Positions 11,787 through 23,830 of a stretch of 64,000 nucleotides of DNA are shown here, piece by piece (positions within the stretch are counted from its first letter, which is position 1; every line of letters starts with the position of its first letter). The notes under the pieces were generated by a model that made no database searches, was not told where the DNA came from, and saw nothing but the letters and a program-made list of their open reading frames with translations. The translations under genes and the position numbers were made by a program. Origin of the DNA: Neofusicoccum parvum (Eukaryota > Ascomycota > Dothideomycetes > Botryosphaeriales > Botryosphaeriaceae); the NCBI GenBank assembly GCA_020912385.1, contig CP087208.1, positions 3,162,001 through 3,226,000 on the forward strand. The letters run 5' to 3'.

Positions 11787-12950
11787 CTACATCACAACGC
11801 ATTTCTTGTCGTTGTCCTTCGCATTTTTGACGGTAAGGGCTACTCTTGCTGCCTCCGTAAACGCTTCGTTGACGCCTCTGTTCTTCATTGCGGAGCACTC
11901 TGTATAGTTGTCAGTAATCTGCCGCCCGTTGAGGGGGTGAACGGGCTGTGAAGCGAATCCCAAAAGAAAATAAAAATTGGGGCGCCGATAATGTGCCCAA
12001 ATTGCTTGTGTGATGCGCGTCACGTACCGAGATATCTCAGGGCGCGGATCTTCTCAGCGACCTTCAAACCTTGGTCGTAGTTGATGAGCGCTGGCTTTTC
12101 GCCTTGTTGGCCTTCCTCGTCGTCTGCGTCGGTCTGTTCTCGGAGGTCACACTTGAGTGCAACCAGCACGAGCTTCACGCCGGGGCAGTTCTCCGCAATT
12201 TCGCCCACCCACTTAGTCTCGACGTTCTCCAGGGAGTCAGGCGAGTCGACCTGTTGCACATGCAAGGGTCAGAAACAGAAGGAAAGAAAATGACGTGGGC
12301 CTACGGCGATGAGAGGGTCCGTACGCTGAAGCAGAGCATTATGGCGTGGGTGTCGTCATAAGATAGCGAACGCAGCCGGTCGAATTCTTCCTGGCCGGCC
12401 GTATCCCAGAGACTCAGCTCAACGTGCACATTGTCGATGAAGATGTCTGTGTGTCGTTAGAGGGTGCTCTCGCGCGATCGGTTGAGGCGTGCAATTACCG
12501 TGCACGTAGTTCTCTGCAAGTTTTAAATGTCAGCCGACGCGCGGTGCCATGGTGAGGACGGAGTAAGCATACCAAAGACAGTCGGCTCGCTTTGCGGAGA
12601 GACAGAGTGTCAACCTGAGGTCCTTTCGTGGGTAGTTGCAGCGGCTGAGACTCACTATACCGTTGGGAAATATCTGTGTGAGTTTACGTCGATTAGCTAT
12701 CCGCACCGAGACCGGCAAAGACAAATTGACGAGGCAGCTTAAGGACTGCGACCTCACCCTCTCGTAAAGACGTTCAGCAGCGATGTCTTTCCGCATGCAC
12801 CGTCACCTCTGCATTTCCCAGCGTCAGCACACTTGTGGTCTGGCTGTCCCAACTTGCGCGCGCTCCCAACAGAACCGCACCCAATCCCGGGCATACGTAC
12901 AGAAGCACGAGCTTCCGCTGCACCGTCTTGGTGCCGCCGCAGAGAGGCAT
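11787..12950 (-). CDS. RHO3: Rho3-type small GTPase
   Basis: Eight coding exons on the minus strand (12950-12901, 12808-12758, 12673-12656, 12589-12573, 12513-12499, 12446-12325, 12250-12028, 11899-11787) encode 202 residues. The P loop is GDGACGKT (18-25). The effector loop is YFPTVYEPTVFENYVHD (35-51) with Thr43. Switch II is [13 protein letters not shown] with Gln69. The NKxD-equivalent is ALKCDLRE, and [10 protein letters not shown] is the SAK region. The C terminus is a CaaX box, CVVM, for prenylation. The N terminus [17 protein letters not shown] and the sequence [16 protein letters not shown] match fungal Rho3, which directs polarised exocytosis and actin at hyphal tips. Exons 3, 4 and 5 are only 18, 17 and 15 nt. 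All introns are GT-AG and every join restores the conserved sequence exactly. Confidence 0.95.
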
Positions 12951-13749
12951 GGTCAGGAGCGTGGAGAGGAGAGCCGGAGATGGCGCGGAGACGGGAGACG
13001 GAGGCGGAGTCGCGGCGTTGTAACTGGAGCTTGCGACGCGCGCGCGAGCTGGTGTGGGGAGGCTAGGCGGCGGTCGTGTCGGGCGTCGGGGCGATGCGAA
13101 GCGGCGGGCGTCGTCGGGGGGAGGAGCGTTATGCGCAGGCAGGCCTCATAACCGGCTGGGCAGAGCGTGGGAAGTACGGCGACCACAGCAGTCAAGATTT
13201 GGGGGGTTGGCGGGAGGAAGCGCGGTGCAGCTGGAGGTAGGTGTCTGATGGAGATCGATTAGAGATTCGCCCGAACGCCTAAATTAGCGCTGCGGCGATG
13301 GGGCTGCCGTACCAGCGCAACCGACGGCTCCTCTCCGTGCAGACAGAGCACCTGCACAGCCAGGATGCCCGCCTTGCGTCGCCAATAGGAAACAAGGCGA
13401 GCCGCCTTTCGCATGGCTTACGTTCGCATCTTCGCTGCCAAGTGTCCATCAGCTGAGGTCATTCGCATCCTCGTCCTCGGCGATGCTATCTGCTATGTCT
13501 ATTACGTGTGTTCAGCTCTCAGCTGTCGTGGCGCCCATGATGTCGTGCCTCGCTAGCTCGCTAACGAAAAAGCCGAGCTTGCCCTTCCTTCAGCCTGTTG
13601 AATACAAGGGCCATGCCGAATTCGGCTTTCTTCAAGGCTCAGCGCCCCAATGAGCCGGAAAATCTAACCCAAACCATGCCCAACGCCATGCCCCCACTCG
13701 GTACAAACCGTACTACATTTTGCTTCCATCCTATCCGCGACTTCCACGC
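12951..13749. other. intergenic between two minus-strand genes
   Basis: This is the upstream region of RHO3 and the 3' flank of CWC25. I see GC-rich DNA near the RHO3 start and no supported gene. Confidence 0.5.
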
Positions 13750-15053
13750 TCAGTAAGCCTCAAGTTTTTCCAGACCACCCCGGGACCTCTTCAACCGTTC
13801 GCCCAGGTCAATGTTGTCTTGCGCTTGACGGTGCAGGCCTGACACGAACCGGCCCCGCTCCGAGCGCTTCTTGTCGTCGGCCAGCCGGTCTTCCTCCTCT
13901 TTAGCCTCAATGGCTGCCAATCTCTTCTTCCGGTCCTCCTCGAGGGTTGAAGCACTCGACTGCATCGCAGCCAGCTTCCTAGCACGCTCCTCCGCATCAT
14001 CCTTCGTTTCCTTTGGCGGACTGGGTCGTCGCGAGAAGCCTCCCGGCCGCGGTCCTCTACGGCGCCCTGGGGAAGGCGATCGAGATGAAGCTCCTTTGGA
14101 ATGGTAAGTTTTGCTTCTGGACGAAGGCTCGCGATCCGGGCGCTCATCGCGCCTGCTCTGGCGCTCGTAAGGGGAGCGAGACCGCGAACGGGAGCGCGAC
14201 GATTGGCGACGCCTATGAGAGTCCCGTTTCCGCTCGTAGTCATCCTCTCGGCGACGCTCATACTCGTCGTCGCGACGGCTCCGCCTGTAAGGAGAACGCG
14301 ACCTCGAGCGAGACGAGCGGTGGTGGCGTGAGCGGTGGCTGTGTCGCCTCTCGTCCTCGTCGTCCCTCCTTCGACGCTTGCTGCGGTGGCTCTCATCGTC
14401 CCTGTGACGGTGCTTCCTGTGCTTCCGATCTCCCTCTGATGATCCCCCTGCCTCCTTAAGAAGTGCGCGACGACGCACGGGGTCGTTCATCATCGCCTCT
14501 AATGCAGCCTGCTCCTGCTTCTTGATCGCGGCCATAGGGTCGTCGCGGATTTTGGCAACAGCGTCGCGTGGGTTGTTGACACTCTGTTGTGGGGCCAGGA
14601 AGGTCTCCTGGCCAGCATTTTTCTCCAGCTTCTTGTTCTCGTCGTTCTTGATCAGGTTGTCGACCCGGCGCTGTGATGTTGTTAGAAAACGTAATGCACC
14701 TATCAAGCAAACAAAACATACCTTGCCTAGGAGGTAGCCCTCCATTTCCTCAGTCGTGCCATTCTGGCCACTGGAGGGGCCAGAATACATCCAGTCCACG
14801 CGGTTCAGCCTCTTTTTGCCGCCTGCGGCCTCCTGCATTTCCTGTAGCTCCTGGATCGCCCGTTCTTCAGCACGCTCCTTCATCATCTGGTCGATGCGCT
14901 TGCGCTCCTCTAGCGCCTTCTGTTCTTCCTCTATACAAAGAGTTAGTGTCGCAGTAATACGCGAGGGTCGTAGAGCCACTCACCCCATACGCGCCGCTGG
15001 TTGCTCATTAAGAGCGGGTGCCAGCTCTTCTTCAGATTAAGGTCTCCTCCCAT
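13750..15053 (-). CDS. CWC25: pre-mRNA-splicing factor CWC25
   Basis: Three exons on the minus strand (15053-14984, 14930-14722, 14670-13750) encode 399 residues. The N terminus, [19 protein letters not shown] followed by [15 protein letters not shown], is the CIR-type domain typical of Cwc25/CCDC49. It is followed by [20 protein letters not shown] and [17 protein letters not shown]. The C-terminal half is highly charged, with many RS and RD/RE dipeptides ([14 protein letters not shown]). Cwc25 joins the activated spliceosome after Prp2 acts and helps the first transesterification. Introns are GT-AG (donors GTGAGT and GTATGT). It diverges from CSN2 with 448 bp between the two starts. Confidence 0.93.
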
Positions 15054-15501
15054 GATTGCGGTGTTGTTGAATGTGTTCGGGGACTAGGTCGAGTTGGAAT
15101 GCCTTCCGGGGGCGAGTTTGCGCGCGAAGGCGTATTCTGGACGACAAAAGCGGCAGTCGAAGGCGCGTGTGCGGTCGGGTTTCTATGGGCTGTCTGAAGC
15201 GACTAGAGTTGGCAGCACGCAGTCGTGAGTGTGGTGTGGTGGCGATGTTTCCGGCGTGGCAGCGGCGACCCAGGACCCAAAGATGGCGACGAACCTGGGC
15301 CCGTGCATTGTCTTGGCGCTGTTATCTTATCGCGCGTAGCTTCCTAGAACATCATCGTCGCTGCCTCGTCGGTTGACACAACCCGCATTTACTCTTTTCT
15401 CCACCCCGCCCTCTCTGCTGCTTCTGCACCCTCACTCGCGCGCTCGACGCCCGGATCTACCTCACCTACAGCTTCTCCCAGCTTCTCCCCCGGCTGCCAC
15501 C
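15054..15501. promoter_or_regulatory. divergent promoter region, CWC25 / CSN2
   Basis: This 448-bp gap separates start codons of genes on opposite strands and must hold both promoters. The CSN2-proximal part is a pyrimidine-rich leader, common upstream of fungal starts. Confidence 0.5.
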
Positions 15502-17285
15502 ATGTCTTCCGACGATGACTTCATGCAAGAGTCGGATCAGGAAGAGTGAGCTTGCCCCTCCGCGTATGTCTTATAAATTCGCTGACCACTTCTAGCTACG
15601 ACTTCGAGTACGAGGATGACGATGACGAGCCGACCGGCGACGTCGATATCGAGAACAAGTACTATGGCGCCAAACAGATGAAGGCCGACAACCCGGAGGA
15701 TGCCATCGAGGAATTTCTGGGCGTGCCTGCCTTGGAGGAAGAGAAGGGCGATTGGTGAGATTAGTTCGCGGCACGAAGTCAATTACGTCCTCGTGCTAAT
15801 GTATCGAAGGGGTTTCAAAGGTCTCAAGCAAGCCATCAAGCTGGAGTTCAAGCTCGGCAAATATGCTGAGGTCAGTTCGCCTTGTTTCTCGCGCGCATTT
15901 GCTTCTGGCAATAACAGTAAATATGCTGAGAGGAATAAATACAGGCTGTCGAACATTACAAGGAGCTGCTTACCTACGTCAAGTCGGCTGTCACACGCAA
16001 CTATTCTGAGAAGTCAATCAACAATATGCTGGACTTCATAGAAAAAGCCGCGGAGGATGACGAGGCCTACCGGTGCATGGAGAAGTTCTACGCCCTAACT
16101 CTCGAGTCTTTCCAGAGCACCAACAACGAGCGGCTGTGGCTGAAAACCAACATCAAGCTGGCCAAGTTATGGCTGGAGCGCAAGGACTACCGTCAGCTGA
16201 CTGAGAAGCTACGAGAGCTGCACAAGGCATGCCAGATGGAAGATGGTTCGGACGACCCTAGCAAAGGAACGTACTCGCTGGAAGTCTACTCGCTCGAGAT
16301 TCTCATGTACGCTGAGACGAGAAACAACAAGAGGCTTAAGGTCGGTTTGACGTGTACCATTCATGCGAGGCGAGACACGTTTCTGACCCGCGTGTACAGG
16401 CACTGTACCAACGTGCGCTCAAGGTGCGCTCAGCAGTTCCTCACCCGAAGATCATGGGAATCATCCGTGAATGTGGTGGCAAGATGCACATGAGCGAAGG
16501 TACGACCTCACGTAAGCGGTCTCCTCTCGACCCCAGCTGACGATGAAACAGAAAACTGGAAGGAAGCACAGAGCGATTTCTTTGAGAGCTTCCGCAACTA
16601 CGACGAGGCTGGCTCACTGCAACGAATTCAGGTGCTTAAGTACCTGGTTCTCACGACCATGCTGATGGGTTCGGACATCAACCCGTTCGACTCGCAGGAG
16701 ACGAAGCCGTACAAAAACGACCCGCGCATTGCAGCAATGACGGACCTGGTAGATGCGTACCAGAGGGACGACATCCACGGCTACGAGAGGGTCCTGCAGA
16801 ACAACAAGGACCTCCTTGCTGACCCGTTCATTGCCGAAAACATCGACGAAGTGACGCGTAACATGCGCACCAAGGCGGTCCTCAAGCTCATTGCGCCGTA
16901 CACGCGGTTCACGCTTGGTTTCATCTCCAAGCAGCTCAAGATCTCGCTACCAGAAGTGCAAGACATAGTGAGCTTCCTTATCGTGGATAAGAAGCTACGC
17001 GGGAAGATCAACCAACAGAACGGGACGGTGGAGATCGAGAGTAGCACGGACAGGGATCGGGTGCATGCGATGCAGGAATGGACGGCGGCGATAGGGTCGC
17101 TCTGGGCGACGGTGCTCAACGAGGGCGAGGGCTTCCGGTCGGAAGAAGCTTCTCAGTTCCAGGCGAGCACGGGAGCACAGGGCCTATCGGATCTTGGAGG
17201 ACGCCATGGACCCAGCGCGAAGCTCGGTCGCGGGACGAAGGGCAAGGGTTTCTCGGGAAGACTGCCGGGAGCTGGGTTGAGGTAA
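15502..17285 (+). CDS. CSN2: COP9 signalosome complex subunit 2
   Basis: Six exons (15502-15545, 15596-15754, 15810-15870, 15945-16340, 16400-16499, 16552-17285) encode 497 residues. The N terminus is the acidic block MSSDDDFMQESDQEDYDFEY that is usual for Csn2. It is followed by helical repeats (FKGLKQAIKLEFKLGKYAEA, FYALTLESFQSTNNERLWLK). The PCI winged-helix region is at about 370-410 (FTLGFISKQLKISLPEVQDI). The COP9 signalosome removes NEDD8 from cullins. Csn2 is a scaffold subunit that contacts the cullin. The C-terminal tail of about 60 residues after the PCI region is Gly/Ser-rich and probably disordered. All introns are GT-AG and 50-74 nt. Confidence 0.96.
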
Positions 17286-18703
17286 TGACTTGCAGCGGTG
17301 GCCTGCAAGCCCTTGTGCGAGGGGGGCCAATGGACGGGACCTGGCTGGCGCGTGAAACCGAGTCTTTCTGGCGGGCACTGGCACGATGCGGTCATGGAAG
17401 TTGCTTCTACTCTAAAGGCTGAAACCTGCGGTAGACATTGGACATTCCTTTTTCCTCGGGCGCGTAGCGAGCGCTTTCCTTTTGGCTGGACCATTCGTGT
17501 GAGGCGGCATGCGATCGGGCGGACTTGCTGTGGGCGCAGGCGCGTAACTGCAGGCTGAGGGTCGCACGCAGCCAAGGGTTCCGACATTGCGGAAGGCTGG
17601 CCGCCACGGTGGAGACTCGCGATGACCTCGAACCGGGCTCTCTCTCCGTGTCTCGCGCGCTCTGTGTTGCTTGGGGGCTGTGAGGAGACAGATCGCCTCG
17701 CTCGGGGCGCCCGCGCACTGTGCGAGTCCGGGGTCGGCGGGCACGCTGTTCTGTGGTTATAATGTGCGGGCTGCAGCGCGCAGGCGGCCACACTCGTCTT
17801 GGCCGCCGCTCCACCACGCCCGGCGAATCAGGCGCGCGCTGGCTCTGCAAGCCGAGCGCAGGCGTGACGGTGGGCATTGTAGGCATGTAACATATCATTT
17901 TTCTGGCCGGCCCCATCTTCACCCGTTAGCTCCAGCTCGCCCGCCAGCGCCGCTGCACGGGCGGGTGGGCGGGCGGGCAGGCAGGCGGCGATGCGCTGTG
18001 CGTGCTGTGCTTGCGGTGCCGCGCTGCTGCTGCTGCTGCTGCTGGTGTTGGTGGCCCGCCGCGCGCCGCATGGGCATGGCTTGGGCGTGTGCGGGAGCTA
18101 CGGGCTGCCGTCCGCTTCATGAGAGCACACATTCTGTGCGTCGTCACTATCCCTCTCGCAGCCTGTCTCACCTGGCTTACCGCATCGCTCGCCGTGCATG
18201 AGGCGCTTCTTAGCGGCGGCCGCGCTCGATGAGGTTCTTCAATGCTGGGCCGGCCATCGAGTGCGACGAGGCCCTCGCCGTTTCATCGCCGTGTGCGTGA
18301 GTGTGTAGCCGTGCGCTTTGGTACGGTACCTGGCAGCGTAGTCGAGAGAGTCGCAAGCCCCATCCCCACAGCTCAGCGTTGCCTCCATATATTGGCATCC
18401 TCCTGCTGCCCCTGGCAAAAGCTCGCCGTGTCACAGGAGAAGTCGCTGCTGCAACCACGGGCGCGGGTCTCTGCGCATACTAAAACCGACGCCGCTGCCA
18501 TTCCTTGATGGCCGCTCGTGGGTGACCTGCAATCCCGCGCCGCCGCCGTGCAATCTCCTGTCTGCCTCTGCTGCTCCCAAGCTCCAGCCGTAGCTGCCCC
18601 CAGCAGACGCGCAGGCCTTCAACACCATCGTGACGCGTGCCTGATCGCCGCTGCCCCAGCCCAGCGCCCCAGAGCCCCAGAGCCCCAGCGCCCCGACGCG
18701 GCC
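17286..18703. other. intergenic, GC-rich, with a CTG trinucleotide run
   Basis: This lies between CSN2 and the otubain gene, both on the plus strand. Long open frames on both strands are a product of high GC and show no conserved features. A short (CTG)n run of about seven units lies near 18023-18045. The last few hundred bases are the otubain 5' leader and promoter. Confidence 0.5.
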
Positions 18704-20581
18704 ATGAATCGACAACCCGTCCTCTCGCCCAACTTCCACCACTACCCTGCGCAGCCATTCCATGACCCGGCCCTTGCTTCGGTGTCGACGCTGTCGTACA
18801 GGTCCTTCCAGCTCCCCCATCGGACCGCGGAGCTTCCCGCCGGCTACAACCCAACATCACTGCCTCCGCGCCCGCCAGCCGCAAGGATGAGCTACGCCAT
18901 GGCCTCCGACGACGAGCTCGCCCAGCTGCAGAAGCTTTCCAACGAGTACCAGCCCGAGGCTGCCGTGAGTCCTCGCCCCGCTTCGACCGCGCCGCCGGAC
19001 GTGCTGTTGCTGACTGCCCGCAGGGCCCGCTCGTCGGGCCAAGACAATCGACCGCCGCCATCACCACCGAGTACGCAAACGGCGACCCCGTGTATCGCGC
19101 AAAGACCCAGGTGCGTGTGCCCGCGCCGCCCGCCTAGCTCACCGTCGCTGAACCCGTGCCAGAACCTGCCGTACAAGTATTCCCACTACCGAACATGTCG
19201 CGGCGATGGACACTGCGGGTGGAGAGGTATGCACTGCTGCCCCGGAGACGAGCGCCGTCGCTGACACGACGTACAGCGGTGGCCTTTGGCTACTTTGAAG
19301 GCCTGCAGCGGATAGGCGACCGCGGCAAGTTCCTCGAGGAGCAGAGTCGCCTGCGCTCGCTCGCGAACCTGCTCAACCAGATTGGCCTGCAAACAGCCGT
19401 GTGGGAGGACTTCGCCGACGAGACCTTCGGCCTGCTCAGCAAACTGTCCAACCTGCCCGCCGCCAACGAGACGCCGCTGCTTGAGTCCTTCAATGAGATG
19501 ATGATGTCGATGGCGATCATCACCTACCTCAAGGTTGGTGTTCACATGACACTTGTGTGCGACGTGTGCTAACCTCAGCCCTCGCAGCTGTTGACCAGTG
19601 CTTGGATCCAGACTCACCCACAGGACTTCGAGCCTTTCCTCTTGGGCCAGGACCTACAGCAGTACTGCCGGACCTCCGTCGAGGCCAGCAACTGCGAAAT
19701 CGAGCACGTCACTCTGACCGCTCTCTTCCAGGTTCTGCTTAAGCCAGCCGGATTCTCTCTCGAGGTCCTGTATCTGGACCGCAGCGCCGGCGAGGAGGGA
19801 GATATGTACCGTTTCGATGCGACGACGCACGATGGTCTACTGATTGCGGATGCTCCCACAGTGAGATTGCTCTATCGACCGTAAGCTCCGTTCCCCTCTC
19901 AGTTTGGTGCTCGTTGTGTCCTGACTGCATGCCAGGGGCCATTATGATATTCTGTACAAGGCAGAGGAAGTCCAGCACACAATGGCTCCTCAAATGCCTA
20001 CTCAGGTCGCCGTGAACTTGGCGCCCCACTTCAATGAGGATTACGTGCATATGAACAGGGAATTCTCCGACGTACTAGCTTATATTCCTGGCATGGGAGC
20101 ATCCGGCTTTGCGCCTACTCTCGGTCAGCCCTCATACATGGCTGACCCCTTTGGTGGCGGCTTCTCACCAACTCCAGCGCAACCGCCACAGCCTCCGCCT
20201 CAGCTGTACTCGCCGCTACCTGTTACTCATAGTCAAGATTACGTAGCACCGAGTGTGCCCCTGGAGGCACCACCTACTGTTGGCCTGACGATTCCGGCAA
20301 CCGGAAAAGTCGTTGAGCGTGGCGGTCCGTTCAGACCGTCTGCATATGAGTTGAAACAGGACTTCGCCTCAGGTCCCTCTCATTCGCCCACCTTCCAAAC
20401 TTCCATCTTCAAGAAGTAAGTTACCCTCATTTATAAATGCTAGTTCTACCCGCTAACACAACGGAGCTCCCACTACAATACTGCACACTTCTTGAATCCC
20501 GACTTCCAACCAGAGGAATGGTCACCAGATACCGAGTACTCTTCCAATAGCCGGGGACGTCACAAGTCCACATCACAATAG
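18704..20581 (+). CDS. otubain-type ubiquitin thioesterase (OTUB1-like, peptidase C65)
   Basis: Seven exons (18704-18964, 19024-19110, 19163-19226, 19277-19533, 19588-19880, 19936-20415, 20467-20581) encode 518 residues. The OTU core starts near residue 117. The catalytic pair is Asp131 and Cys134 in CRGDGHCGWR, and the catalytic histidine is His323 in PGHYDILYK. Conserved middle parts include AVAFGYFEGLQRIG and MMMSMAIITYLKLLTSAWIQ. Otubains cleave ubiquitin chains, and human OTUB1 also inhibits E2 enzymes. The protein carries a long Pro-rich extension after the catalytic domain and ends with NSHYNTAHFLNPDFQPEEW, a block I associate with fungal orthologs. An in-frame ATG exists at 18518. I prefer 18704 (gcggccATG) because the upstream stretch is low-complexity leader. 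Confidence 0.93.
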
Positions 20582-21666
20582 TGCGCGCAATTCCACTCCC
20601 GCGCCACATCCTCGGTCGAAACCGTAGCTTCAAGTTCTGTTCGATCGAAGATAGAACCGCAGCTGCGCTTGCCCAGCCTTTCGAATTGTTGTTGCATAGC
20701 ATTCTTAACGAAGTCCAGCGCATGCCATCCTGCTTTGCCATTCATCCTTCAAAGCATCAGCTTGCTTGCCTCTCTGCGTCTATCATATCCACTTCCGGTT
20801 GTTGTTTTTTTTTTTTGGCGCATCTCAAACAATCTTCAGCACCCCGTCATTCTTGATGTCCGCATTATATCTTTAGGAAACGCCGTCACGACCTCAAATA
20901 AGACCATCTGCCTCAGGGTGCCCTTAGCTTTGGATTTTTTTTAAGGCATTGCCTTTCATCCTACTTTCCCGCTCTACCATCCCGATAGCTCGTCAGCCTT
21001 ACACGATTGCTGATAGCCCTTCTCTCCCTCTCGGCTTTCCCGTAGCACTCAAATAATCTGGCCATCCAAAATCTTGTATTTCTTTTCTCTTTTTCTCTAT
21101 TCCCTATCTGACACCCTTTTGTTATTTGTCAACAATCAGCACTGCTCCGGCTGGCATTCTACGGGAAAAAGGTGTTTTTGTCAATGCTCGGACGGATATG
21201 GAACTGAGAAGAGCTACTATAGGAGTCGCCGGAGTCAGGCCATTATATAAACAAATTGTTCGCTGTAATGGAAAGCATAATACTAGCAATGAAAAACGAC
21301 ATTTACAATACAGCGGTTCAAGTTATTTGATGTGCAACACACGGTGACAAGTTCATTTGATTCCGTGTAGCGCCATAGCGAAGGGCATGGCCGGTGGAGG
21401 TACAAGCACATGAAGATCGGAATCTCAAGGTAGATTGACAGCAGCAAAAGGGTATCTATGTCAAGCTTTCGTGGGCCTTGATGCAAGCTCGCTCGGTTTT
21501 CCTTCTCCCCTTCCTCGCCCCCCTCCAACGTGAATTTCACATGCACAATGTCCGCTGTTCCGTCACAACTGGCGATACTCGGCATCCGGCCGTCCATCTC
21601 CGGTATCCAGTGGATCCCCTTACAATCTCCTTACCTTCTTTGGGTCTCCTTGTCCGCGTTCCTTTC
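20582..21666. other. intergenic, convergent 3' flanks
   Basis: This lies between the otubain (+) and SNX3 (-) stops. It has several T-rich tracts (a run near 20807-20818) and no supported gene. Confidence 0.5.
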
Positions 21667-22326
21667 TCACCACTGGTTGCGGTCCCAGTTCGGATCTGCC
21701 GATGCGTCGACGTCAGCATGCATCGCTCCCCAGTGTTCCTCCCCCGCGGGCGGTGGGCCCTTCCTCGTACCAGCCAATGCGGCGCGCTCCATGTCTCCCT
21801 TCCCTCCCCAGAGCAGAGAACTCACCTTGCACAAAGGCAGCCAAGACCTTGCTCCCTGTCTGCAGCAGCGGGTGGCCGACGACAATCTGCAGGAAGCGCT
21901 GCAGGCCCTCGCGGCGGTGCTCGATGACGTCGTCGGAGAAGCGGTTGGTGAAGACCTTGCCGGGCAGCGGCGGGATGGTGACGCGCGCGCTCTCGCGCTC
22001 CAGGATGTCGCGGAAGGCCTCGAAGTCCGAGTAGCGCCGGCGCACCGACGATTGCTTGAGCTTGAAGGCCGGGATGTTGGTCTTCATGCTGATCTCGTAC
22101 GTCGTGTACATGCCCCGCCCCGTGCCGTGGGTTTGCGGGTTGCGGACCTGTTGACGTTGCCGGGGGGGGTTAGCTGGGGATGGCGGTCCGCCCGAGAGTG
22201 GCGGTGGGGGGAGGGAGGGCTTGTCGTGTGTGCTGGTGTGGTGCGTACCTCGATCTCGAGGAAGTTCTCGGGAGGGCCATACAGCTCCTCGTACGTCTGG
22301 GCACGAGAGTCGGGGAGCGACTGCAT
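21667..22326 (-). CDS. SNX3: sorting nexin SNX3/Grd19
   Basis: Three exons on the minus strand (22326-22249, 22147-21826, 21695-21667) encode 142 residues. The N terminus [20 protein letters not shown] precedes [20 protein letters not shown]. The PX domain fills the rest: [16 protein letters not shown] (the phosphoinositide-binding RRYSDF), then [19 protein letters not shown] and [19 protein letters not shown]. The protein ends [12 protein letters not shown]3/Grd19 binds PI3P on endosomes and works with retromer to recycle cargo to the Golgi. The last coding exon is only 29 nt. An open frame runs upstream of the chosen ATG but has no family similarity. Confidence 0.94.
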
Positions 22327-23830
22327 GGCGCTGGGGAACTTTGCGGTAGCCAGATTGGCGGTGTTGCTCGGTCGAGACTGGGGTGGTGTTTCTGGTTGCG
22401 TTGCGCGGGGCGTCTCCTGGCTGGACAACAGGCGCCGGGGCTGCTGAGGGCCAGAGCCTAGGTGTGGTCGAGCTGCGTGCGAATCACGGGCGCGCAGTGG
22501 TTGTTGATGCGGTCGTGGGCGGCGGCTCGGAAGGCTTCGCCGACGTGCGTGGATGTCAGAGCTCTCGTGTGATACCTGGGATCGGCGGGCGAGCGCCGAG
22601 TGGGTCGGCTCGGGGCTCGTGTCGTGCGTGTGCAGCTGCGGCGGACGAGGATCGTGTGTGGGCGGGCGTGGGCTTGCGATGAGGAATTGGGAGCAGGCAG
22701 GTAAGCGGCGAGGCACGGCGGGCAGGCGAGCGCGAGTGGGAAGTGGTGGTTCTCGCCCTCAGGCAGAGACGATGAGGGGCACCAAACCAAAGGCGATCCA
22801 TCCCGGCTCGAACGCACACGCCGCCGCGGCCGGCCAGCCCTTGGAACCCCGCCGAATCCGCCAGCGATGCGTGACAGCTCTCGTAGCCTCCACGCGTCAC
22901 AGCTGCCCTCGCTCGACTCGTTGCGCGGGTGTCCACATGGCCATGGCCTTGCCTCTGGCCCCCACAAGCTGCAGGCCTTGCTGCACCGCGGCCCTCCCGC
23001 GACCCTGTGGTGCTTACACACGCGAGCAGTCGCGGATTGAGTGCTATACGTGCTTTCCCTGGCCTTGGCTTGCCGTCGTGCCGTCAACGTCGCCCAGGCG
23101 CCCCGCCAGCACATCGTCCGTACAACTCCAACACACATCGAACGGCAGGCCGCACACGAGAACCGCGCATGCTCTTCTACAGGCTTTGCTGCACACCTGG
23201 CACACCGTAAGTCCAGCCTTGCTGCCTTCATTTCCCTCTGTGGCCTCTCCTTTCGGCGGGCGGGCGAGCGATGGATCTCAAGCGCGCGGATCTTCCGGAG
23301 CCATGACATGATCTCCGGCGGTGTACCATCCTGCATCCGAGGCAGCGCGCCCACTTTGCTAGCATCGTTTTTCGGGCTTCTGCATGGCTTGCATTCCGGA
23401 AAAAGATTTCTCGTAATTCCAGAGCCAGCCTTTCCTCGTGCAAACCGTGTCTTTTCTGTTACCGTACACACGTGCTTCCAAATCCCTGCTGTATCTTGGT
23501 GTTGAGTGTCACGTCGCGCTTTCCTAAAGCATCGTTTCCTGAAGCAGTAAAGTAAGAGAAGACAGATTCAGTAATAGAGCAGGGAAGCTCTGCTGGACGG
23601 CACGTCAACGCTGACTTGCGACACCTACTAGCCTCAACAGCTTGCCCGCCATCACTGCAGACCTGTTGGCTTCTCGCCTCTTTGCTACCTGGTAAGCGCC
23701 ATTTGCAGCTGAGCCATACATGGTGAGAGGAGAATTTCTCGCATCGAGCTGTGCTGACCGTCCAGCCACCGGGCTTCCCTTCAATTCCTCAATCTTATCC
23801 TGGTTCGAAGAGTACAAAGGCAGCGTCAAG
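22327..23830. other. intergenic, divergent promoters
   Basis: This 1.5-kb spacer separates SNX3 (-) and the small membrane protein (+). It is GC-rich. A long minus-strand frame (22458-23471) is compositional and not supported as a gene. Confidence 0.5.

Noticed and set aside
18518..18703. Upstream in-frame ATG extending the otubain by 62 residues
   Set aside because: The extension is Pro/Ala low-complexity leader sequence. The ATG at 18704 has a better context.
22458..23471. 337-codon minus-strand frame upstream of SNX3
   Set aside because: Low-complexity, Arg/Ser/Pro-rich product with no conserved motif, in a GC-rich promoter region.
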